A stretch of DNA of 13,585 bases, taken from NCBI GenBank assembly GCA_000434055.1, contig HF999649.1, positions 8,635-22,219 on the forward strand, read 5' to 3'. Shown in pieces: positions 6,051 through 13,475 of the stretch. Made by a program: the position numbers and the translations under genes. This stretch comes from Ruminococcus sp. CAG:488. GTDB taxonomy: Bacteria; Bacillota; Clostridia; Oscillospirales; Acutalibacteraceae. Each line of letters starts with the position of its first letter. The first letter of the stretch is position 1. The notes under the pieces are model-generated. The model made no database searches. It worked only from the letters and a program-made list of their open reading frames with translations, and was not told the DNA's origin.

Positions 6051-6899
6051 TCATCCTTTCTGGATTTTAGCCGCAGTTATTGTGTTTTGCATGAGCGTCG
6101 CAATCGTCATAGGGCCGACTCCGCCCGGAACAGGCGTAATATAGCTCGCCTTTTCTTTGCACGCTTCAAAGTCAACATCGCCGCAGAGCTTGCCGTCCTC
6201 GCCGCGGTTTATGCCGACATCAATAATAATTGCGCCTTCCTTTATCATGTCAGCCGTGACAAATCCTGCTCTGCCGACTGCGGCAACAACAACGTCCGCC
6301 TGTGAAACGAGTTCTTTAAGATTTTTCGTGTGCGAATGGCAGACCGTTACGGTTGCATTCTCTTTAAGCATGAGCATCGCCATAGGCTTGCCGACAATGT
6401 TGCTTCTGCCGATTATGACGCAGTGCTTGCCGTCAAGGCTTATATTTTCATACTTTAACATTTCCATAATTCCGGCAGGTGTGCACGGAAGGAAGCTGTA
6501 GTCACCTATCATGATATGCCCTACGTTTTCGGGATGAAAGGCATCGACGTCCTTTTCGGGCTTGATTAGATTGAGTACCTCTTTTTCATTGAGGTGCTTT
6601 GGCAGCGGAAGCTGGCAGAGTATTCCGTTTACGCTCTTGTCACTGTTGAGCTTTTCAACGAGCGAATTAAGCTCCTCCTGCGTTGCATCGGCGGGAAGAA
6701 GATATTCAAGCGAACGGATTCCGCAGAATTCGCAAGCTTTTTTCTTGTTGTTTACATATACTCTCGAAGCCGGATCGTCGCCGACGAGTATAACTGCGAG
6801 GCAGGGCTCAATGCCGTCCTTTTTCATTTCACTCACCTGTGCGGCAACTCTTTCTTTGACCGCAAGTGAAATTTCTTTACCGCTGATTATCTTGTACAT
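6051..6899 (-). CDS. folD: Bifunctional methylenetetrahydrofolate dehydrogenase/methenyltetrahydrofolate cyclohydrolase FolD
   Basis: FolD interconverts 5,10-methylene-, 5,10-methenyl- and 10-formyltetrahydrofolate in the cytoplasm, supplying one-carbon units for purines and formyl-methionine. The 282-residue length is typical. Signatures are clear: VGDDPASRVYVNNKKKAC with Tyr48 and catalytic Lys52, QLPLPKHL at 96-103, DVDAFHP at 118-123, the cofactor loop GRSNIVGKP at 164-172, and the C-terminal PGGVGPMT at 258-265. The ATG at 6899 is chosen because GGAGG lies 6 bases upstream; the GTG at 6902 would be only 3 bases away. The first 23 bases overlap the end of lgt, and its ribosome binding site lies inside lgt, so translation is probably coupled. 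Confidence 0.97.
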   Translation of the reverse strand: MYKIISGKEISLAVKERVAAQVSEMKKDGIEPCLAVILVGDDPASRVYVNNKKKACEFCGIRSLEYLLPADATQEELNSLVEKLNSDKSVNGILCQLPLPKHLNEKEVLNLIKPEKDVDAFHPENVGHIMIGDYSFLPCTPAGIMEMLKYENISLDGKHCVIIGRSNIVGKPMAMLMLKENATVTVCHSHTKNLKELVSQADVVVAAVGRAGFVTADMIKEGAIIIDVGINRGEDGKLCGDVDFEACKEKASYITPVPGGVGPMTIATLMQNTITAAKIQKG

Positions 6900-7869
6900 C
6901 ACTGACCTCCGCTTCTTTCTCTTCCTCTTTGCTTTCCTTTTCCTCCGCCTGCTTTTTCAGCTCGTCCTCAAGGAAATAATCTACGCCGTCAATCGGCTTT
7001 GGATGTTTCTTGTACTTGACAAGCAGACAGATAAGAATAACAAGGCAGACAACCGCAAGCACGGCCGAAAGCACCTGTGAAACTCTGATCGTTGTACCTG
7101 CGAAATAAAGGCTGTCCGTTCTGAAACCTTCAACCACCGCTCTTTCGGCACCGTACCATACGCCGTAGGTAAGGAAAATCTGACCGCTGAATTTTCTTGC
7201 CTTTCTCGTGATGATATAGAGCACGACAAATCCGAGCAAGCACCAAACCGATTCATAAAGGAAGGTCGGGTGAACAGCCCTTTCCGGATCCATTGTGATT
7301 CCGTTTGCGCTGAGCTTGTATGAATTCTCCGTTATGTAACGGGCAATTTTTTCGCTCCACATGCCCCATGGCATATCCGTGTTTGTGCCGAATGCCTCTT
7401 GGTTGGCAAAATTGCCCCAACGACCTATTCCCTGACCTATCAAAAGGCTCATGGACGCAATATCCATAAGATTCCAGAAATTCATCTTGCGCACTCGGCA
7501 AACAATGAACGCTGCGATTATACCGCCGATTATACCGCCGTAAATCGCAAGTCCGCCGTTCCAAATGTAAAGGATCTCAATAGGATTATCTTTGTACCTG
7601 TCCCATTCAAAGATGCAATAATAAAGCCTTGCACCGAGAATTCCGAAAATTGTCGAATAAATAAGCACATCGAGCATCTTATCAATGCTCATTTTCCATT
7701 TGTAAGCCATTCTGCCGCCGAAAAGCACTGCAAGCAAAAATCCGAAGGCAATTATCGCTCCGTACCAGCGGATTGTGATATCGTGGCCGAAAAGGGAGAA
7801 TTGAGCAAGGATCGAGGAGACCTCAAATCCATGCTCTATGCCGTTAAAATACACTGTTGTAGTGTCCAT
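6877..7869 (-). CDS. lgt: Prolipoprotein diacylglyceryl transferase Lgt
   Basis: Lgt transfers a diacylglyceryl group from phosphatidylglycerol to the lipobox cysteine of prolipoproteins at the cytoplasmic membrane, the first step of lipoprotein maturation. The family signature GRWGNFANQEAFG is at residues 149-161, with WNGGLAIYGG at 103-112, HPTFLYES at 200-207 and the conserved Arg in EGFRTDSLYF (about 250). Several hydrophobic segments (for example about 36-52, 66-84, 107-124, 209-221 and 266-284) fit the seven-helix fold. At 330 residues it is longer than usual because of a charged cytoplasmic tail of about 45 residues (286-330) rich in Glu and Lys. It starts 14 bases after yfmH with GGAG 8 bases upstream, and its 3' end overlaps folD. 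It could mature the sugar-binding lipoprotein of the neighbouring transporter, though its role is genome-wide. Confidence 0.96.
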   Translation of the reverse strand: MDTTTVYFNGIEHGFEVSSILAQFSLFGHDITIRWYGAIIAFGFLLAVLFGGRMAYKWKMSIDKMLDVLIYSTIFGILGARLYYCIFEWDRYKDNPIEILYIWNGGLAIYGGIIGGIIAAFIVCRVRKMNFWNLMDIASMSLLIGQGIGRWGNFANQEAFGTNTDMPWGMWSEKIARYITENSYKLSANGITMDPERAVHPTFLYESVWCLLGFVVLYIITRKARKFSGQIFLTYGVWYGAERAVVEGFRTDSLYFAGTTIRVSQVLSAVLAVVCLVILICLLVKYKKHPKPIDGVDYFLEDELKKQAEEKESKEEEKEAEVSDVQDNQR

Positions 7870-7883
7870 AGTATCAACTCCGA

Positions 7884-9158
7884 TCAGTTGGGATTTATTA
7901 CGGAAAGAACGCTGCGGTTTTCGTCAAGCGTCTTTTTAAAGATATCATTAACGTCATCAAGCGTAACGGTTTTAAAAATTTCAAAATCGGTGAAAACATC
8001 TTCGCCGGCAAAGTATGAAACAGCCATGTTATTCGCAAGACCCTCAATGTCGTTCATGCCCATTATCATTCTGCCATAAAGCTTCTTCTTTGTTCTTTCA
8101 AAGGCCGTTTCGTCAAAGCCGGTCTCTCTGAATCTTCCGATTTCCCCGACTATCTCCTCGGCAACCTTTTTCGGATCATTACTTTCACCTGCGAAAAGCA
8201 CGCACGAATAGCCGAAGCCGGTAAAATATTCAAAGCCGAAGCTGTTATTTATAAGCTTGCCGTCAAAAAGTCTCTTATAAAGCTCCGAGGACTGACCGGA
8301 AATCATATCGAGGAGAATTTCCATAGAAATTTCCTCCTTAGTCGTGCGCTCGGGAGTATCCCAGCTCTCCTTGAAGCCGAACATGAACTGGGGCGTTGCG
8401 ACCGAGAGCTTTTCTTCAATATAGCTGTCAATGACCTCTTCCGGTTCGTCGATGACTTTACGCTGAGCCATTTTGCCCTCAACAGGCTTGAGCACCTTGT
8501 CGGCAACCTCGACTATCTCATCAACATCGGCATTGCCTGCAACGGCAAGAACCATGTTATGAAGATTGTAGAAGTTGTCATAGCAGCCATAAAGCGTTTT
8601 CGCCGTGATCTGAGCAATCGATTCCTGCGTGCCCGCGATATCAATTCTTACGGGCAGATTGTGATACATCGTTCTAAGACAGTTGAACATGACCTCCCAG
8701 TCGGGAGCGTCCTTGTACATGTCGATCTCCTGACCGATAATTCCCTGCTCCTTTTCAACAGTAGCCTGTGTAAAATACGGATTTTGGACAAAATCGAGAA
8801 GAATTTCAAGATTCTTTTTGAAATTCGCCGAGCAGGAAAAAAGATATCCCGTTCTTTCAAAGCTTGTATATGCGTTCGCCGAAGCGCCCGTTTTGGCAAA
8901 GCGCTCAAATGCGTCAAGATCCTCGCTTTCAAAAAGCTTGTGTTCAAGGAAATGAGCCGTTCCCTCGGGAATTTCCTTAAATGATCCGTCGCTCATCTGA
9001 ATCATCGTGTCAATCGAACCGTACTTCGTTGCAAAAATCGCATATGTGCTTGAATAATTCTCCTTGGGCATGACGAGAATTTTCAAGCCCGACGGATGGT
9101 CTATATCGTAGTATTTTTCATTGAGGAGCTCGTTCCTGACTTCTTTAATATTCATCAT
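7884..9158 (-). CDS. yfmH: M16 family zinc metallopeptidase, YfmH type (active subunit)
   Basis: A 424-residue M16B-type peptidase carrying the inverted zinc motif H-x-x-E-H as HFLEH at residues 69-73, within EGTAHFLEHKLFE. A Glu-rich helix (about 135-144, EKEQGIIGQEI) probably supplies the third zinc ligand, followed by a second, non-catalytic M16 half. It pairs with the upstream YfmF-like protein that lacks the zinc motif, the usual arrangement of bacterial M16B heterodimers. Databases use the name EF-P 5-aminopentanol modification-associated protein YfmH for such proteins (ymfH in Bacillus subtilis); a direct role in that modification is not shown here. The ATG at 9158 overlaps the yfmF stop (ATGA), with GGAGG 7 bases upstream. 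An ATG three bases further downstream is also possible. Confidence 0.92.
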   Translation of the reverse strand: MMNIKEVRNELLNEKYYDIDHPSGLKILVMPKENYSSTYAIFATKYGSIDTMIQMSDGSFKEIPEGTAHFLEHKLFESEDLDAFERFAKTGASANAYTSFERTGYLFSCSANFKKNLEILLDFVQNPYFTQATVEKEQGIIGQEIDMYKDAPDWEVMFNCLRTMYHNLPVRIDIAGTQESIAQITAKTLYGCYDNFYNLHNMVLAVAGNADVDEIVEVADKVLKPVEGKMAQRKVIDEPEEVIDSYIEEKLSVATPQFMFGFKESWDTPERTTKEEISMEILLDMISGQSSELYKRLFDGKLINNSFGFEYFTGFGYSCVLFAGESNDPKKVAEEIVGEIGRFRETGFDETAFERTKKKLYGRMIMGMNDIEGLANNMAVSYFAGEDVFTDFEIFKTVTLDDVNDIFKKTLDENRSVLSVINPN

Positions 9159-10423
9159 TCTGCCGCCTCCCCGCTTGATTTAAGCATAAATATTGTGTCA
9201 AGCATTATTGTCTTTGCCGCCCCGACGACCTCAGACCTGTTAACATTTCTGATCTCCTCGGCATAAGCCTCGGGAGTTTTCAGCTCCCCGCGGAGTATCT
9301 GTGATGCGTACCACGCCGTTATCTCCTCCGGTGTGTCGGAATTGCCGAGAATAGTATCCGTAAGGCTCTTGATTGAAGAAGAGTAATCCTCGTCGGAGAA
9401 TTCGCCCTCTGCGGTCAGTCTGAGCTGATTGATTATCTCATTCTTTGCCTTTTCCTCGTTTGCGTCCTCAATTCCGCTTTGAACCATTACGATTCCCTTT
9501 GAATTAAAGAGCGCCGCCGAGCAATAATAGCAAAGGCTCATCTTTTCCCGAACCACTGAGAAAAGCTTTGAATAGGTTCCGCCGCCGAAGATATCAACGG
9601 CAACCCTCATCGCCGGCATCATGTCGTCCTCGCTTCTCATTCCGGTTCTGAAGCCCATAACAAGCTTGCCCTGCTTGAGGGGCATTGTCTCGCAAACGTA
9701 TTCGGGCTTCGGAAGTCCCGAAACAAATTGAGTTTTTATCTCAACGGGATTTCTTTCGATTTCAGAAAATTTATCCTTAATAAGTTCAGCCACGGGCTGA
9801 GGATCCATGCTCGAAACCATAGTTATCTGAACGGTTGCTTTTTCGAGCACGTCACGCCATGCGGAATAAACATCAGCCGGTGTGAGTGCTTTAACCTCGT
9901 CTACCGAGCCGAGACGGTTGATTCCGTAGGCTTCATCGGCAAACATGAGCTGTTCGCATCTGAGCATGGCATAGCGGCGCTTGTCATTCTGCTCGTTCTC
10001 GATTGTCTCAACAAGCAGACGCTTCTCCTGCTCGATTATATCCTCCGGAAAGCTTTTGCCCTCGGTTAGAGGATCAAAAATCATTTCGGCAAGAAGCTGT
10101 GCACACTCAAAAGCAACCTTATCGCCGTCGAGAGCAAAGCGGTCGTCAATGGCAGTCATACTGAAGGAAAGAATTTGAGCCTCTCCCCTTTTGAGAATGC
10201 CTGCCGAAACAGAAGCCCCGTAAAGCCCGTCAAGCACACGGTTGAGAGAAGTAAAATCAGGATATTTTGCACATCTGCGTGAAAACATGAACGGCAAAAT
10301 CGCCCTTGCCGAAGCGCTCTTATCAAGCGGCATCGCCAAGCTGATGTTCACACGGCAGGTCTTGAATTTATCGGTTTTGACCGAGCAAAAGCGGACACCG
10401 TCCGCAATATTTTGCGTTGTCAT
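9155..10423 (-). CDS. yfmF: M16 family protein, YfmF type (non-catalytic partner)
   Basis: A 422-residue M16-fold protein homologous to YfmF (ymfF in Bacillus subtilis). The position of the zinc motif reads LPFMFSRRCAKY (about residues 43-54), with no H-x-x-E-H, so it cannot bind zinc in the usual way. The C-terminal half keeps the conserved stretch GTYSKLFSVVREKMSLCYY (282-300), whose Arg292 and Tyr299/Tyr300 match the R/Y pair that the non-zinc subunit contributes to substrate binding in M16B heterodimers. It therefore most likely forms a complex with the overlapping downstream gene product. No signal peptide is visible, so the pair is expected to be cytoplasmic. It is the first gene of a six-gene operon, with AAGGG about 10 bases upstream of the ATG and a candidate promoter about 40 bases upstream. 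Confidence 0.9.
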   Translation of the reverse strand: MTTQNIADGVRFCSVKTDKFKTCRVNISLAMPLDKSASARAILPFMFSRRCAKYPDFTSLNRVLDGLYGASVSAGILKRGEAQILSFSMTAIDDRFALDGDKVAFECAQLLAEMIFDPLTEGKSFPEDIIEQEKRLLVETIENEQNDKRRYAMLRCEQLMFADEAYGINRLGSVDEVKALTPADVYSAWRDVLEKATVQITMVSSMDPQPVAELIKDKFSEIERNPVEIKTQFVSGLPKPEYVCETMPLKQGKLVMGFRTGMRSEDDMMPAMRVAVDIFGGGTYSKLFSVVREKMSLCYYCSAALFNSKGIVMVQSGIEDANEEKAKNEIINQLRLTAEGEFSDEDYSSSIKSLTDTILGNSDTPEEITAWYASQILRGELKTPEAYAEEIRNVNRSEVVGAAKTIMLDTIFMLKSSGEAAE

Positions 10424-10461
10424 AAGTTCACTACCCTTTTCAATATAATAATTCAGTATTT

Positions 10462-10470
10462 AGTATAACA
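10462..10470 (-). promoter_or_regulatory. Candidate extended -10 promoter for the yfmF operon
   Basis: On the minus strand TGT-TATACT (10470-10462) forms an extended -10 element with five of six consensus bases. No good -35 hexamer sits 16-18 bases upstream; the region is A/T-rich with runs of A, which could act as an upstream element. The start would fall near 10455, giving a leader of about 32 bases before the yfmF ATG. It is the best candidate in the gap but is not proven. Confidence 0.5.
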
Positions 10471-10475
10471 CATTA

Positions 10476-10506
10476 TTGACGAAAATAAAAGTATTTTTAT
10501 TATAAT
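10476..10506 (+). promoter_or_regulatory. Possible divergent plus-strand promoter
   Basis: On the plus strand TTGACG (10476-10481) and a perfect TATAAT (10501-10506) are separated by 19 bases. It would fire away from yfmF into the gap, towards the hairpin at 10555-10615 and the 3' end of the ATPase gene. The spacer is longer than ideal and A/T-rich DNA produces such matches by chance. Confidence 0.3.
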
Positions 10507-10554
10507 TAAATTGCCGGATTTTTTCGATTATTTTTTATTGTCTTTTCAGACACG

Positions 10555-10615
10555 ATGCACACCGTAAAAAACGATTCGATTTTATGTTCCTTACATAAAA
10601 TTCATCGCAGTGCAT
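10555..10615. repeat. Nested inverted repeat in the gap between the transporter and yfmF
   Basis: The inner arms ATTTTATGT (10579-10587) and ACATAAAAT (10593-10601) are perfectly complementary over 9 bp around TCCTT. CGAT/ATCG (10572-10575 and 10604-10607) and ATGCAC/GTGCAT (10555-10560 and 10610-10615) continue the symmetry outward with internal loops. The long hairpin folds slightly better as plus-strand RNA, where G10578 and T10602 can wobble-pair. It could be an operator, part of a small RNA or a remnant; no known family is recognised. Confidence 0.45.
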
Positions 10616-10641
10616 GATGCCCGCATTAACTCAAAGCTATT

Positions 10642-10669
10642 ATAAAAGGGTGCCCTAAACCGGACACCC
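10642..10669 (-). terminator. Intrinsic terminator of the sugar ABC operon
   Basis: On the minus strand GGGTGTCC pairs with GGGCACCC (10669-10662 with 10655-10648), with one G-U pair, around a six-base GGTTTA loop. It is followed by CTTTTATA-type U-rich sequence. It starts four bases after the ATPase stop codon and closes the transporter operon. The plus-strand version has a C-A mismatch and a weaker U-run. Confidence 0.85.
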
Positions 10670-10673
10670 GAAA

Positions 10674-11780
10674 TTATTTTATGATATTTACCGTTGAATT
10701 CGGATCGAAAAGATGAAGTCTGTCGGTAAGTATTCCGAGCTCGACGGTTTCGTTTGTTGTTGAGTCTGCATCTACTCTTGCCGTCAGCTTTTGACCCGAA
10801 TAATCAAGATAGAGATAGCTTTCGCTTCCCATAAGCTCGCTGACCTCCAGCTTTGCCGTCAACACTTTATCCGGATTATTTTTGATAAATTTGCTGTCAA
10901 CCGTGACATCCTCGGGACGGATTCCTAACTTGACGGGTTTATCGAGATACCCCGTTATCTCCTTTCGGCTTTCGAATGGGTCTGTAATGTCAAGCTCGTT
11001 GTCTGCGAGCGAAAGAACAAGCTTTCCGTCACGCTTTAATACGGTTGCGTCAAGGAAATTCATCTGCGGCGATCCGATAAAGCCTGCGACAAACATATTC
11101 TGCGGATGCTTATATAGATTTTGCGGCGAATCGACCTGCTGAATTACTCCGTCCTTCATTACTACGATTCTATCGCCCATTGTCATTGCCTCGGTCTGGT
11201 CATGGGTAACATAAATGAACGTAGTGCCCAAGCGCCGGTGAAGCTTTTTTATCTCTGTTCTCATATTCGTTCGCAGCTTTGCGTCAAGGTTAGAGAGCGG
11301 CTCATCGAGCAGAAATACAGACGGAGAGCGCACCATTGCTCTGCCGAGCGCAACGCGCTGACGCTGGCCTCCCGAAAGTGCTCTTGGCTTCCTTTTTAAA
11401 AGATGCTCAATGTCGAGAACCTTTGCCGCCTCACGAACTCGGCGATCAATTTCGTCCTTAGGAATTTTTCTTAATTCAAGGCCGAATGCCATGTTTTTAT
11501 AAACCGTCATGTGTGGATAAAGAGCGTAGCTTTGGAAAACCATTGCTATATCCCTGTCCTTGGGCGCAACATCATTCACTACACGGTCGCCGATTTTCAG
11601 TTCACCCTTTGTTATGCCCTCCAGTCCGGCTATCATTCTCAGCGTTGTTGACTTGCCGCAGCCCGACGGACCTACAAGAATAATGAACTCCTTATCGGCG
11701 ATTTCAAGGGAAAAATCATTGACTGCCGTTGTGCCGTCATCGAATATTTTATATACATTTTTCAAACTGATACTTGACAT
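10674..11780 (-). CDS. Carbohydrate ABC transporter ATP-binding protein, UgpC/MsmK/MalK type
   Basis: A 368-residue ATPase that powers CUT1-type sugar import at the inner face of the membrane. All ABC motifs are intact: Walker A GPSGCGKST at 37-45, the Q-loop Gln83 in FQSYALYPHMT, the signature LSGGQRQR at 135-142, Walker B VFLLDE at 155-160, the D-loop SNLD at 163-166, and switch His193 in THDQTEAMT. Residues about 240-368 form the C-terminal TOBE/OB regulatory domain of the MalK/UgpC branch (ending NSTVNIIK). The length is normal. The start is 3 bases after the MalG-like permease stop; its AAAGGA binding site overlaps that gene's last codons, so translation is coupled. Many Firmicutes sugar importers lack their own ATPase and share a distant MsmK, so finding it inside the operon suggests a self-sufficient system or a general ATPase encoded here. 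Confidence 0.94.
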   Translation of the reverse strand: MSSISLKNVYKIFDDGTTAVNDFSLEIADKEFIILVGPSGCGKSTTLRMIAGLEGITKGELKIGDRVVNDVAPKDRDIAMVFQSYALYPHMTVYKNMAFGLELRKIPKDEIDRRVREAAKVLDIEHLLKRKPRALSGGQRQRVALGRAMVRSPSVFLLDEPLSNLDAKLRTNMRTEIKKLHRRLGTTFIYVTHDQTEAMTMGDRIVVMKDGVIQQVDSPQNLYKHPQNMFVAGFIGSPQMNFLDATVLKRDGKLVLSLADNELDITDPFESRKEITGYLDKPVKLGIRPEDVTVDSKFIKNNPDKVLTAKLEVSELMGSESYLYLDYSGQKLTARVDADSTTNETVELGILTDRLHLFDPNSTVNIIK

Positions 11781-11783
11781 AAT

Positions 11784-12626
11784 TTATCCTTTCACGGCTC
11801 CTGCAACGATGCCCTTGATAATATATTTCTGACACAAGAGATAGAAAACGACGATAGGTATAATCGAAAGCACAAGCATTGCCATCATTGCACCCATATC
11901 AATTGAACCGTAGCCGCCTCTGAGATACTGAACGGCGATGGGAATGGTTTTGTATTCGCTGCCGATGAGAAGATACGGGAGCAGATAGTCGTTCCAGATC
12001 CACATTGCGTCAAGAATTGCGACTGTTATCGCCGTCGGTTTCATTATCGGAAACACGACGTAAAAAAACGTTTGCAGCGGACTGCACCCGTCTATCATTG
12101 CCGCTTCTTCAATCTCAAGCGGAACGGATTTCACAAAGCCGCAGAACATGAAAACCGCCAGTCCCGCACCGAAGCCGAGGTAGACGATTATGAGTCCCCA
12201 CGGCTTATCAAGCCCGAGGTCGGCAACTGTTTTCGTCATGGTGAACATTACCATCTGGAACGGAACTATCATTGAAAAAACAAAGATATAATAAAGCGCC
12301 TTTGTAAATTTATTCTTTACTCTGACAATGTACCATGCCGTCATGGACGTAAAAAGAACGATTGCCGCAACGGAGAACACCGTTATGAAAAGCGACCAGC
12401 CGAAGGCGGCAAGAAAGCCCGTTTTCTCTATTCCTCCGATGTAGTTTTCAATCCCCGAAAAGGTCTCGGCATTCGGAAGCGCAAACGGGTCGTCGCTGAT
12501 AAAAAACTTGCCTTTGAACGAATTATAAAGAACGATTATTATCGGTGCAAGGAACGCCGCACTTATTGTGATAAGGAAGATATACAGCAGAACTCTGCCT
12601 GCTTTTTTTGCCGTTATCCCGTTCAT
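11784..12626 (-). CDS. Carbohydrate ABC transporter permease, MalG/UgpE-like
   Basis: A 280-residue integral membrane subunit of a CUT1 sugar importer. It shows six hydrophobic segments (about 13-33, 76-98, 111-130, 143-163, 197-215 and 245-265) and the EAA loop that docks onto the ATPase: EEAAMIDG at 173-180 continuing to FPIMKP at 192-197. The tail QKYIIKGIVAGAVKG is the characteristic MalG-type ending that reaches into the ATPase. It overlaps the preceding permease by four bases (ATGA) and the ATPase follows 3 bases after its stop. Substrate specificity cannot be deduced from the permease alone. Confidence 0.94.
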   Translation of the reverse strand: MNGITAKKAGRVLLYIFLITISAAFLAPIIIVLYNSFKGKFFISDDPFALPNAETFSGIENYIGGIEKTGFLAAFGWSLFITVFSVAAIVLFTSMTAWYIVRVKNKFTKALYYIFVFSMIVPFQMVMFTMTKTVADLGLDKPWGLIIVYLGFGAGLAVFMFCGFVKSVPLEIEEAAMIDGCSPLQTFFYVVFPIMKPTAITVAILDAMWIWNDYLLPYLLIGSEYKTIPIAVQYLRGGYGSIDMGAMMAMLVLSIIPIVVFYLLCQKYIIKGIVAGAVKG

Positions 12627-13459
12627 TGCTCCACCTCTTTGTTCCTTGTGTAAATAAGCTGTGCAAACGAAATTGCCGCAACGATGATGAAAAATATAAC
12701 CGCCTTAGCTTGACCGATGCCTTCCCGTCCGATTTTTCCGTAGAAGGTGTTGTAGATATCCAAGGCGAGCATCGCCGTTTGCTTTGAGGGCGCACCCGCC
12801 GTGAGTGCTAAATTCTGATCGAACAGCTTGAAGGAATTCGTAATCGTCAGAAAGAGGCAAATCGTAATTGACGGCATGACAAGCGACAAGGTAACATGTC
12901 TGAGCGTCTGAATTCTGTTGGCGCCGTCAACCTTTGATGCGTCCTGCAAATCCGAGGGAATATTTTGAATTCCGGCGATATAAATTATCATCATGTAGCC
13001 GATAAGCTGCCAGTTCATCATAAAAACGAGTCCCCAAAAGCCGTATTTTGCATCATAAGTTATTGTTACCCCGAAATTTTGAAGAACTCCGTTTATTATC
13101 ATTTGCCATATATATCCGAGCACGATTCCGCCGATAAGATTCGGCATAAAAAAGACCGTTCTGAAAATGTTCGTACCCTTGAAGCCCTTTGTCAAAAGCG
13201 TCGCAAGCCCGAATGAAATTAGATTTATCGTGATGACCGACACGACCGTGAACTTGACGGTGAACCATAGAGCATTGAGAAAATCACTATTTGAAAAAGC
13301 CTTGACGTAGTTCGCAAAAGCAACCCATTTTGCATCAAGTACGGTCGTGAATTCCGTAAACGAAAGGCCGAGACCGAGGATAAACGGCACGGCAAAAACA
13401 ATTGTGAATGCCGCAAGAGTCGGTAAAACGAATACCGGGAACCATTTTTTCAGTGCCAT
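12623..13459 (-). CDS. Carbohydrate ABC transporter permease, MalF/UgpA-like
   Basis: A 278-residue integral membrane subunit that pairs with the MalG-like permease. The N-terminal segment (about 7-33, FPVFVLPTLAAFTIVF) and further hydrophobic segments (about 67-90, 102-122, 141-163, 192-208 and 253-270) fit a six-helix permease without MalF's extra periplasmic domain, as in UgpA/MsmF proteins. The EAA loop reads LQDASKVDGANRIQTLRHV (171-189), ending at VMP (194-196), a good match for the family. It begins 16 bases after the binding-protein stop with GGAGG five bases before the ATG, and ends in a four-base ATGA overlap with the next permease. The solute is unknown, and no sugar-metabolising enzyme lies in the window to hint at it. 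Confidence 0.94.
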   Translation of the reverse strand: MALKKWFPVFVLPTLAAFTIVFAVPFILGLGLSFTEFTTVLDAKWVAFANYVKAFSNSDFLNALWFTVKFTVVSVITINLISFGLATLLTKGFKGTNIFRTVFFMPNLIGGIVLGYIWQMIINGVLQNFGVTITYDAKYGFWGLVFMMNWQLIGYMMIIYIAGIQNIPSDLQDASKVDGANRIQTLRHVTLSLVMPSITICLFLTITNSFKLFDQNLALTAGAPSKQTAMLALDIYNTFYGKIGREGIGQAKAVIFFIIVAAISFAQLIYTRNKEVEQ

Positions 13460-13475
13460 ATTATCCTCCCCTCAT

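Noticed and set aside
7399..8079. Plus-strand open frame of 226 codons
   Set aside because: It spans the lgt/yfmH junction in antisense. Both genes on the other strand are unmistakable.
10424..10673. Small protein gene in the gap
   Set aside because: No frame combines a start codon, a ribosome binding site and a plausible length. The content is promoter-like, hairpin and terminator sequence.
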